A stretch of 64,000 nucleotides of DNA. It comes from Sporobolomyces roseus. Taxonomy: Eukaryota > Basidiomycota > Microbotryomycetes > Sporidiobolales > Sporidiobolaceae. Of the stretch, positions 1 through 10,052 are shown one piece after another. The DNA lies in assembly GCA_016617785.1 (NCBI GenBank), contig JADILM010000001.1, forward strand, positions 3,658,001 to 3,722,000. Direction: 5' to 3'. The position numbers and the translations under genes are program-made. Every line of letters starts with the position of its first letter. Position 1 is the first letter of the stretch. The notes beneath the pieces were generated by a model. It was not told the DNA's origin. It searched no databases and saw only the letters and a program-made list of their open reading frames with translations.

Positions 1-3000
1 TTGCCTTTACTTTCGCCCGAGTCATGCACTGATTGATCTTGATCCAGTCCCCGCTTTCGTACTGGAGGATGCTATCCTCAATTCGATAGGAGCTTCAACA
101 TCGATCGTAGTCACTCAACCTCGACGAGTTTCTGCCATTGGTGTCGCTTCTCGAGTCGCGAATGAACGTTGCGAAGATGTCAACTCGAACACGAACCGAG
201 GCCTTGTCGGTTATGCGATTCGAGGAGAAAGGAAAGCGAGCCGGGAGTGTCGAGCGTTGTTCTGCACAACGGGAGTCATCCTCGCAAGACTGAGTCGAGG
301 TGGTGATCCTGATCTCGAAGGTGTCAGCCATATCTTCATCGATGAGGTGAGTTCTGACAGCGAACTGGATCCAAAAGCGTAGACTGATCTTTTCGATTCG
401 ATAGGTGCACGAGCGAAGTGTAGATTCCGATTTCTTGCTTCTCGAACTTCGAGATATCCTTGTCAGGAACCCGAAGATCAAGGTCATTCTTGTGAGCTAA
501 TATCTTTTCCTTCTGTTGTTACGCTCGATGCTGAGTTGGCATCTCTGTGCAGATGTCAGCGACGATCAACCAGAAACAGTTCTCGGATTACTTCAGTGGT
601 GCCCCTGTGATCGAGATTCCAGGGTACGAAACGCTCTCTCAATAAGAAATATCGCAGTGACTGACGGAAACACGCTCACAGATTCACACATCCTGTCCAA
701 GATCATTACCTCGAGTCATATCTTCCGACTCTCATCTCTTCCTACAAGTTACAAGCTACCGCCAAGCCCGCTCGGAAAGCCACACAAGCACAAATTGATC
801 GTATGCATAGCAGCTTCATCGAAGAAGGCGTTTCGGAGCGAGATGTCAAATCTCTCGGTACTCTCGAGAACCTCTCCCGAGCAGAGAAGATCGACTTCAA
901 CGTCGTCGGAGCCACGGTTGGTTGCACTCTCATTCTTGCCCTCGTATCGCTCAGCGCAAACGATGTGCCGAGCACTGACGCTTTCTACTTCGATAGGTCG
1001 CTTACTGCCTCGACAGATCGCAAGATGTCGGAGGCGACGTTCTCGTTTTCGTCAGCGGAGTCATGGAAATCTCGCAGAGTATCGCCGCTATTCGAGCAGC
1101 CGTCTCTTCCTCCATGTCAAATTCGCTCCTCGTTCTTCCCTTGCACGCCAACTTGACGACTGCCGAGCAAACTCTCGTTTTCCGCCCTACACCCCCCGGG
1201 AAGCGGAAAGTCGTGGTCGCCACGAACGTAGCAGAGACCTCTATCACAATTGATGGTATCGTTTACGTGGTCGATTCTGGTCGAGTCAAGGAGAATACTT
1301 TCGATGCGGAAACAGGTGTGACGAGATTGGTCGAACAATGGACGAGTCGAGCTTCAGGACGACAGAGAAGGGGTAGGGCTGGTCGAACAAGACCTGGAGA
1401 ATGCTTCAGTAAGTTACGAAGAACCGCTTACGAAGAATCGAAACTGACTTTGTGAAATTTGCCGACAGAACTATTCACTCGTTACGTCGACACAAACTCG
1501 ATGGCCGCTCAACCGCTTCCCGAAATCAAGCGTACTCCTCTGGAATCTCTCCTCCTCCAGATCAAGTCGACTCGACCAGATGCAGATGTTCGTGATTATC
1601 TTTCGAAAGCGCTCGATCCACCGCAAGTCAAGGCGATCGAGACGGCCTGGGCGACTCTTCGTTTACTCGGAGCCGTCGAAGTCAAGGAGGGAAAGAACGA
1701 ACTGTCTGCCAAATTGACTCCTCTCGGTTGCCATCTCGCTATGATTCCGGTGGATCTTCGACTCGCAAAGGTGAGTTCGCTCTGGTCCGTACTTGCCCTC
1801 GATTTAAGCCACGGGCTGATGGCTTTCTTTCTCTCGCTTCGGCAGATGCTCGTGCTCGCTGCCATCTTCCGTTGCCTAGATCCTGTACGTTCCTCTCGTA
1901 TGTCCGCCCTGAGTGCCATGCTTGCTCACGCTCATCGACGATCCGACTGTGTTTCTTTTCTATCAGATTCTCACGATAGTTGCGCTTCTTTCGAGCAAGC
2001 CCTTCTTCCTGAATCCGCAAGAGAAGAGGGAAGAGTCGAAAAAGTAAGCTCTGAGCAAACTCCATCAATGGAATCTCGCTAATCGTTCTGATTCGGCAGA
2101 GCTCGACAATCATTCTACACGAGTCGTTCCGACTTACTCAGTGACGCGAAAGCTTTCGAAGCTTGCCTGTCCGCCAAGAAAGACGGTTCGGCAGCTTTGC
2201 GACATTTCCTCGACGAGGTAAGCTTCTCCGTGACAATTCTCGAGTCCGCTCGGATGCTGATACTGGAATACTTCACAGAACTACATCTCACCCTCGACCT
2301 TCCGAGATGTCCTATCGCTCCGCAACGATTATCTCTCAGCTCTCGCTTCCGTCGGATTCATCCCGATTCATTGCTCGGCCTCGGATCCCGCATTCAACGA
2401 CAACAGTCAGAACGAGAACCTGCTCAAGGCGATCATCTACGCTGGAACAGCTCGGCTTGTCAAGGTCAAGCTTCCAAAAGCGGTTTTCGACAAGGGAATT
2501 GGAGGAGCTATCGAACGAGAACGAGAGAGTCGTGAAGTCAAGTTCTACGAGAAGGAGGAAGGTACGCGCACTTGATACTATCTTCGAGGCGTCAACGTCG
2601 CTGATGAAATGTTGAGCTGATCTAGGACGAGTTTTCCTACATCCGACTTCTCTGCTCTTCTCCGAAACCCGTTTCGCGACTCCCTTCGCTACCTACTTCA
2701 ACAAGCACGTTACGACGAAACCTTTCCTACGAGATGCTACAGAGGTGTGTCGGGGGTCTCACATCAGCAGCTTCGAAACACGCTGATTCTCTTGTCTTCT
2801 TCCACAGGTTCCGCTCTATGCTGTTCTCCTGTTCTCGCCTGGCCACGTCACGATGGAGCTCGAACGAGGAGTCACTGTTCATCTCTCAGCGGATGAATGG
2901 GTTCATATGCGAGCTTGGCCTCGTATCGGTGTTCTCGTTAATGGATTGCGAAAACTCTTTGACAACGAACTCGAATCGGAACTTGAGCAACCTGGTTTCG

Positions 3001-3133
3001 GAGGTACGTCTCCTTGCTCATTCGCCGTGTGTAACTCTAACTGACGCTACCTCTCGCCAACTTGATAGGACCGGTGAGCTCTGCGGTTGAAGCCATGTTG
3101 GAATGCATTTCTAGAGATGGGTCATTGCACTAG
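1..3133 (+). CDS. DEAH-box RNA helicase (DHX29/36/57, YLR419W-like), 5' truncated by window
   Basis: Large DExH-box ATP-dependent RNA helicase; only the part from just after the P-loop is in the window. The first visible exon starts at 48 after an AG acceptor. Helicase motifs run in order: Ia (TQPRRVSAI), Ib (CTTGVILARL), II as DEVH split by the intron 346-404 (IDEVHERS), III (MSATI), V (TNVAETSITIDG) and VI (GRQRRGRAGR). A helicase-associated HA2-like region follows (PLESLLLQIK, then LTPLGCHLAMIPVDLRLAK), then a C-terminal OB-fold-like part ending near 3133. Introns are short and frequent; one donor is the weaker GTTGGT (about 918). The ribosome/translation-linked DHX29/57 subgroup is the best guess from the overall sequence. 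The exact subfamily depends on N-terminal domains outside the window. Confidence 0.9.
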
Positions 3134-3311
3134 ATTTTCTCGGATTCCTATAGATGTTGTAACATGTACTCATTGCGTCCCGGTCGTCAAAACGAAGCTC
3201 TGATTTGGTTGCGAAATCGATGTCTCGAATAATTATCGAAGGGAGAGCGAAAAAACTTTGGAGAGTTTGTTGCTCCCACCAAGTCGTCCACCTCCACTCC
3301 TCCTACACACC

Positions 3312-5211
3312 ATGGTCTCTCACCTCCTCTCAGGTCTCGTCTCGGGCTCTTTCCAAACCCCTGCCCTTCCTACTCTCTCCCTCGGAGGTGTCTCTGCTTC
3401 GGTCGTCGATGGTGCGTTTCACTTCTCACAATTCCCAATCTCGCTCATCCAAACGACTTACTGACTCTCCGCAAATGCATTAGACGCCAAGGCTAAGGCT
3501 GAGCAACTCAAGTCTGAGGCTTCCAACGCTGCTTCCGTACGTTTCACTCATTTCTTTTTCCCTTTTTCCCTCGGCTCGTGTCGGAGTCTTCCTCTGTCTC
3601 TTGCTTCCGGTCATTCGCTGATTGTATTCTGTGTATATCCATGGTATATAGAAGGCTGGAGACAAGCTCGCTGGTGCCAAGTCTGCCGTCAAGGATGGTG
3701 AGTGGAAACCTTTTCCAATCTGACAACTCCGCATTTTCAAGTTTCGATTTCTGATCCAACTTGAATCGACGTGAAACAGAGGCTGCCCGTGCTGGATCCA
3801 AGGTCAACCCTAAGGCTATCGAGCTCTACTCTGGCAAATACTACGCCGCTTGCACTCTCGGTGGTGTCCTCGCTTGCGGAACTACCCACGCCTTTGTCAC
3901 TCCTCTCGATCTCGTCAAGTGCCGAAAGCAGGTACGTTGAACTACTTCGGACATCTAGCGACCATGGAGCTGACGTAGAGCTGGCAAATACAGGTTGACA
4001 AGAACCTTTACAAGTCAAACACTGACGGATGGAAGAAGATCATGGCTACTGAGGGTGGATTCAGGGGTCTCTAGTACGTCTTGTACTGCTCTCTGTCACT
4101 TATGACGTTGTTGATGGAGATCCGCCGTTGTTTAGCACCGGTTTCGGTCCTACTTTGATCGGTTACTCGATGCAAGGAGCCGCCAAGTACGGTTTCTACG
4201 AGTACTTCAAGAAGACCTACGCCGACATGGCCGGCCCCGAAAACGCCGTCAAGTACAAGTCGCTCATCTTCCTTGCCGGTTCCGCCTCTGCTGAATTCCT
4301 CGCCGATATCGCCCTCGTCCCCATGGAGACCGTCAAGGTCCGCATGCAAACCACCTTCCCTCCTTTCGCCAACTCTGCTGTCTCCGGTATCAACAAGGTC
4401 GTCGCCGCTGAAGGTGTTGGAGCGTACGTGAATGATCTGGGTTAACAACAACCGAAAGGAAAGTTGACGATTTTTGGCAAACAGTCTCTACAAGTCCCTT
4501 CCTTCCCTCTGGTCTCGTCAAATTCCCTACACCATGATGAAGTTGTACGTAACAACTTTCTCTCTCTATTCCTCCTCTGCTGGTTCCGATAAAACTGACG
4601 TCGATCTTTGACTTTTTGTTCAGCTGGTCCTTCGAAGCTACCGTCGCCGCTATCTACGATTTCATTGGCAAGCCCAAGGCTACTTACAACAAGGTTGAGC
4701 AACTCGGTGTCTCCGCTGCTGCTGGGTGAGTTCAATTTCACCGACACTATGGTCACTTTTTCCGACACCATGGTAATTTTTTAGACTGACTTTCTAATCC
4801 CTGTTTCCTCTTCAGTTACATTGCTGGTGTCTTCTGCGCTGTCGTCTCTCACCCTGCCGACACGATGGTCTCCAAGGGAAGTGGATTCATACTCTTCTCA
4901 TAACCTAGAAGTTTGATCTAACTTTTTAAATTCCGAATGTTCAGCTCAACGCCCCTCTCAAGGCCGGTCAAACCAAGCCTACCGTCGGTTCCATCTACTC
5001 CGAGATCGGTTTCCCCGGACTCTGGGCTGGTCTCGGTACCCGTATCTTCATGATCGGTACCCTCACCGCTCTTCAATGGCTCATCTACGACTCCTTCAAG
5101 GGTTAGTCCCGTTCTCTCTCTACCTGCTCCTGTATCTGACTGACCCCATTCCAACGTGCTGTAGTCGCCGTCGGTCTCCCTACCACCGGTGCTGCCCCCG
5201 AGAAGAAGTAA
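3312..5211 (+). CDS. MIR1: Mitochondrial phosphate carrier (SLC25A3/Mir1 type)
   Basis: Inner-membrane carrier that imports phosphate for ATP synthesis. Three mitochondrial-carrier repeats are visible with signatures [20 protein letters not shown] and HPADTMVSK, plus the Mir1-like stretches [14 protein letters not shown] and IPYTMMKFWSFE. About 50 residues of helical, Lys/Ala-rich N-terminus ([18 protein letters not shown]...) precede the first repeat and are spread over very small exons. About 11 exons are inferred, nearly all with GT-AG borders. The exception is the intron 4877-4944, which reads GG-AG; without its removal translation stops within 12 codons (TAA 4901-4903). The start at 3312 is the first ATG with a CACC-like context, and the stop is TAA 5209-5211. 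Its neighbour upstream is the helicase, 178 bp away in the same direction. Confidence 0.94.
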
Positions 5212-7211
5212 ACGGTCAACATTCAGTCTCCTTCGAACCCCTTCTTTATCCGATAGATTTACCTACCTCCTCCTCCTCTTCCCTCGACTACTACTATTCA
5301 TCTTCTTGCACTTGCTTTTTACCCCTCTGCTCTTTACGCTATCATTTGTTCTTTGCTGTGAAAACAAAATCGTCTACTCGACCTTTCATCTTCAACTCTC
5401 GCGTCACTACCAGGAGCAGGTTTCGGGCGTTCTCGTGTGCTCGACGTAGATCGGATACGGTTGAGGTCTAGCAACACGATGCTCGCACAGAGAACGCAAG
5501 CCATTCGAAACGTACGGAAAAGCGAAAGTTTCGCAAACATCTGGAAAGTCTTCGATCGCAACGATTTTACCAATCTCGAGCAGAGCAGTTGCTGATTACT
5601 GTAATTTCCGTCTGACGGTCTTTCAGCCTTTTTGTTGGGTTGTAGCTGCCCTCCTTCCCTCGAGAAAGTTGAGCGATTCTTCTCTTTTCCTCCTTCCTCC
5701 TTTCGTCTCGACTAGAAACCCTCTTGTTCACTCCGTATACGTCACGATACTCCAGGGAGATTTCCAGATGCTCACTCGCATCGTCAAGACGACCACCTCT
5801 CTCGATTTTCAGCTTCATCTTCGAACAGAGATGCCTCTGTCTCTCCGGCTCAGCCACTGAATCAGAAGGTACAGATAGATCACAGTATCCTCAAGAATAA
5901 TCTCGTGACGATCTTCTCATCGTACTGAATCGAATTCGTCGACTTCCGTCAATCGAACTTTTCAAACTCTAAAAATCAAGACTACTGCCGTCCAACTCGT
6001 CGAGAACGTTCCTCATTAAAGTGCTTAAGCTCATAACTCGAAAGGAACTCGTCACTCGAAGGGTCAAGGCGATCGCTCTCGAATTTTAGCATCTCGTCGA
6101 CTTTCAGCCTACCTCTCTCTACTTCCTCTCTGTCCTCTCAGCCCAACCCGCTAGCACGATACCACCTCTAGGCAGCCCCATACAAGGCTATACAAATGAG
6201 CTGGACACGTGACTACTAGAACGAGGCCAGGACAGATGAAGTAGAAAGATTCCTCAAGATCAAGACCAACTTCGAGATCAAGAGGTCACGCTCTCGACTT
6301 CAAGCTCTCACTCAACAAGCCGACGACTCTCGAAGGGAAAGACTACTCGTCAAAGTCGAGGAGTCAAGCGATCAGTCTCGATCGACCTCAACGTCGAACT
6401 TTGATGCTCGAAGAACGAAGAGAGCTCTCGTCAAGCTCCGCTTTCTCGCTCGACGAAACATTTACTCTCTCAAGGAGGTATGCATCATACGCTCTAGACG
6501 CCATCTCTACACAGCTTTCAGACGCTCGCTCTCGATTGCTCAATAACCCTACTCAGCTCTGATTAGTTCTCTCGCAAGCTCGACAACAACGCTCGACTTT
6601 CACTTCGACGTTCGCTCATAAGAGTTGGGTCTCTATTGATCCAGCTGAGCGACTTATCGTCGTTGTCGTCGTGGCTGAGGATGCAAGTCGACAAAAGTGA
6701 GATCGGGTCGAATTCGTTCGTTCTTTTCTCGCTACTTTCTCCCTTCTTCTCCCTTCACTTCACTGACACTATCACGTATCCTCTACCAGGCTCTCTCCGG
6801 CTTCACATCTATCCCCGTCGCTATCCTCCTTCTCAAAATCGAGAGGGAGATCCTCCGCAGCGAAAAAGCGAAGACCTCTTCGACGAACGCCGCTCAGTCC
6901 CTGTCCTTCCGATCTTCGTCCTTCCTTCTCTTTCCTTGAGGGTTTTCTCCCGCTCTATAGGAGCTACATGAGCTCGGAGAACAGCACGAAATAGCTGAGA
7001 GTGAGGACTATCAACAGCGAAAGTTTCGAAAACTTTGCGATGACTTTTCACTTTTGCGTCTATTCCCAATTCAGCCTTTGTTTCGCTCCCTTGTTTCGAG
7101 TTCCTCACTTTCCCACTTTTGCTCTCTTCTCTTTCTCTCTTCTTCTTCGCACTCACCCAGCTTCTCACTTTCAAGATTCACCACCTCACTTCACTCTTCG
7201 CATCTACTACC
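5212..7211. other. 2-kb intergenic stretch, no gene recognised
   Basis: No spliceable reading frame resembling a known protein was found on either strand. The 3' UTR of the phosphate carrier and the pyrimidine-rich 5' region of the next gene (about 7050-7210) occupy the edges. The middle (about 5880-6640) is rich in CTCGA/TCGAC-type words and holds a CACGTGAC box near 6207. Confidence 0.5.
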
Positions 7212-8629
7212 ATGTCTGCTTCAAGCGTCGAACACCCTCAACAATACAAAGCTGCCGTTTGGCCAAAAGAGAACGCTCAACAACTCGAGATCAAGAACGT
7301 CGAATGGAGGAATCCTCAACATGGCGAAGTCGTTATCAAAGTTCACGTTGCTGGTCTCAATTCGACGTAAGCTCACCTCTTCTCTTCTTCTTCGTTCTCG
7401 TCGTCGTCGAGAACTGACTCTCTCTCTCTTGAAAATGATAAGTGACAGCATCTCTCGTTACAACTTGATCGGAAAGGTCCATTACCCTACCACTCCTGGA
7501 TCACACCGGTAGGAGAGATCGTTCAAGTCGGACAAGGAGTCAAACATTTCAAACAAGGTCAACACGTCGTTGGTGAGCTCAAGAACTCTACTCTCTGTCT
7601 CTCAGCGGGAGTTGAGCTGACCTCCTTCTTTCTCTCTCTGTCGACAGCTATCCTTAGCCACCGAGGTCTAGGAGAGTACTGTGTCGCTCATGAACAATTC
7701 ATCTGTCAACTCAACGACAAGCAAAAGTCTCGTGAAGAGATCGTTGTTCAAGCTTTCGAAGGAGCGAGGATCGATGGTTAGTCTCCCTCGCTTTTCTCTC
7801 TCTTTCTCGTAAGTCTGAGCTGACTCCTGAGGTGAATGAGATAGGTTCGCTTCGTCGTTTCGAACGTGAGATGGAACATGAAGATCAACAACGTTGTCAA
7901 GAGATCAAAAAGAGGATGGGATTCGAAGGATCTGGAGTTTGCGTCGTTTACGGAGAAGGGTCAGTTCTCCTTTTCCTCTCTCTTCCTCTCTTGAGTTGAG
8001 CTGACTCTTTCGACCGAATGAACGATCAACAGAGGTTGCGCTAAACTCGCTCTCGATATTCTTCGCAACTGTCAATCTCGAATGATGAAGGATTCCAAAT
8101 TCATTCTCGTCTCTACTTCTGAAAACTGGAAAGCACAAGATTATGGTCTTCAAGAACAAGATATGCTTTGCTGTGGAAAGCAGGACATTGCGAAAGAGTT
8201 GAGATCTAGAGGAGGAGCTCATTTCGTTTTGGGTGTGTCTTCCCTCGTTCTCTCTCTTCTCTTCTCTTAACTTGACTGACTAGCCCTCATCCGAGTGTAG
8301 CTGTCGATCAACCTCGTCAAGGACTCGAAGAACTCCTAGATGGAATGCGTTACCGTTCTCAAATGATCGTTCTCAATCCTTATCGAAACGACAAAGTTCA
8401 ACTCCCTCTAGGTAACATTATCGCCAAAGATCTCTCGATTCGAGCTCCCTGTTTCGCCGATACGAAATCGATCGAGAAAGCTCTCGAACTCTTCGATAGG
8501 ATCAATATCAAGGTACCTACGAATCGATACAAATTTGAACAAGATCAAATCAACGAAGCTTGGAAGGAAGTCGAGAATCGTTCAAAGTTCGACGCTCCTA
8601 TCATTCTCATGCACTCTGGTGGAAATTAG
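7212..8629 (+). CDS. Zinc-independent MDR (alcohol dehydrogenase-like) oxidoreductase with apparent frameshift
   Basis: Medium-chain dehydrogenase/reductase-like protein. The N-terminal GroES-like part has HGEVVIKVHVAGLNST. A nucleotide-binding part follows with GSGVCVVYGEGGCAKLALD, and the tail (YKFEQDQINEAWKEV) is typical of MDR C-termini. The usual catalytic-zinc GHE segment is absent, so a zinc-free member is likely. Exon 1 ends at 7366; later introns are GT-AG. Exon 2 reads YNLIGKVHYPTTPGS and then meets TAG at 7510-7512, while the conserved continuation PVGEIVQVGQGVKHF is in another frame from about 7506. One base appears missing near 7501-7506. Either the gene is recently broken or the assembly has an error; downstream exons and splice sites are intact, which favours an error or a very young lesion. 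The substrate is unknown. Confidence 0.7.
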
Positions 8630-9465
8630 ATGGAGGAAGGAAGGGAACAGGGCGTGAGTATCTACCGCCGTTGTCGTCGAGGAAGAAAGAAAGAAAAAGA
8701 GGGAATTTGTTTGCTTCCCTCAATCATTTAGCTTTAGTTTTGATCAGTACCCACTCTCTCTGCATCGTTGACGATTCGTTTGCTCGTCTCTACTTCACTC
8801 TCGAGAGCGTCTTCAAACGAGAGAGAAAGAAGAGCTTTATTAGAGAGTGAAAGTGAGTTTGAAATCTGACTTGACTCTCTTCCTTCTTGTCGACGGCAAA
8901 CCTCCTTCGAGTCTGCTCGTTGGTCACTCTCGAGGCTCAAAGCTTCGGTCGGTGCTGTTTGGAAGCGTGGATCCTCGTTCAGTCGATTCAAAGTAAGTGG
9001 GCTTGCAAAACGACAAAAGAAGAACGTTTCGCAGTGTAGCCGTTTACCCTGTCCGCTCTTCTGGTGCCAGCGTCTTCAACTCTGCTCGAAAGACCTGCAG
9101 AAAGGGTCACTCGCCTAGGTAAGTCAAGTCGAGGTCGTTCTACGAAATCGTCGAGAATCGCAAATTACTTTGTTTCGCGCAGAAAGGCGAGAGGATCCGT
9201 CCTCCTCAAGGGGATAACCGTCGGATAGACTGAGACTCGGAGCAAGGGGAGTGAGAGTAGCGAAAGCGTCGCGAGTGACTGATCTTGTCTGTAGCCGATT
9301 CTCGCATCCTCAAATGACTAGTTCCCTTCTTCCTCTCGGGATCACTGCCAATACGATGAGGAGACTCAAGACCTCAGACCCAACATACAGCGAGAGGTAG
9401 AGAAGAGTAGGAATTGCGTCAGAAAGCAGAAAGATCACGATCCGCTGCTTTGGCTCACTAATTAG
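8630..9465. other. Intergenic stretch
   Basis: Between the MDR gene and the tRNA. Open frames here are short and carry no recognisable domain; I see no RNA gene in it. Confidence 0.5.
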
Positions 9466-9480
9466 ACTATATATATACAC
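9466..9480 (+). promoter_or_regulatory. TATA-like element upstream of tRNA-Arg
   Basis: The run ACTATATATATACAC lies 20-35 bp before the mature tRNA 5' end, the position where upstream TATA-like boxes assist TFIIIB placement in fungi. It is inferred from position and composition only. Confidence 0.45.
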
Positions 9481-9500
9481 AAATCCGGTCCGCACGACAT

Positions 9501-9572
9501 GGCCGCTTGGCCCAGTGGTAAGGCGTGCCCCTCCTAAGGGCAAGATCGCGAGTTCGATCCTCGTAGTGGTCA
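9501..9572 (+). tRNA. tRNA-Arg (anticodon CCT), intronless
   Basis: A complete cloverleaf can be folded. The acceptor stem pairs GGCCGCT with AGTGGTC (two G-U pairs), with discriminator A at 9572. The D arm is GCC...GGC, the anticodon stem TGCCC/GGGCA, the loop CTCCTAA, and the T arm GCGAG-TTCGATC-CTCGT. The anticodon CCT (9533-9535) decodes AGG, hence arginine. A box (TGGCCCAGTGG) and B box (GAGTTCGATCC) fit the Pol III consensus. There is no intron after position 37. A T-run terminator follows three bases downstream. Confidence 0.95.
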
Positions 9573-9574
9573 AA

Positions 9575-9579
9575 TTTTT
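9575..9579 (+). terminator. Pol III T-run terminator of tRNA-Arg
   Basis: TTTTT immediately after the tRNA 3' end, the standard Pol III stop signal. Confidence 0.8.
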
Positions 9580-10052
9580 GCATCTAACTGCAATTACGTC
9601 AATCTTTTGCCGACGTCTACGAGTAGGTTTCATACCATCCTTAGGTATCCGTCTCGAGCGATGAGAACCGCGCGAGGGCAATGATTCGTCGGAATGTAGC
9701 AAGTTCACGAGAAACGATGAAATGATTCCCATATTCTTCTCTCTGTCCCTCACTCTCAAGTGTTCCTTCTTCTCGACCAGTCGAGCCAAGTCGAAGCATG
9801 AATGGAGATTGAGATCAATCTGATTCGTCTTCTTCTTCTTCACCTTCGAAATCTAGGTCTACTCCATCCTCTTCTGCACGCTTCTGACACTCTCCGAGAA
9901 GTCCGCACAAGGTATTCCGATCACTCGAGACCAGCGATGTCAACGGAAACATGATGTGTACATGGCAACAAGTATGAAAGAAGGTTATAGAGAAGCAGAG
10001 CAACACTAAGAAACAGGCGAAAATATGTAAATACAAAAGGATCACGAATCGT
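9580..10052. other. Intergenic stretch between tRNA-Arg and GYP7-like gene
   Basis: Nothing recognisable; the upper part probably holds the 3' UTR of the minus-strand Rab GAP gene. Confidence 0.5.

Noticed and set aside
7468..7525. Alternative frame giving DRKGPLPYHSWITPVGEIV as the true reading of MDR exon 2
   Set aside because: Neither available acceptor (7442 or 7447) puts exon 1 into this frame, and the other frame gives the more MDR-like YNLIGKVHYPTTPGS.
9310..9843. 177-codon minus-strand open frame
   Set aside because: It runs antisense through the complete tRNA-Arg gene and has no recognisable domain.
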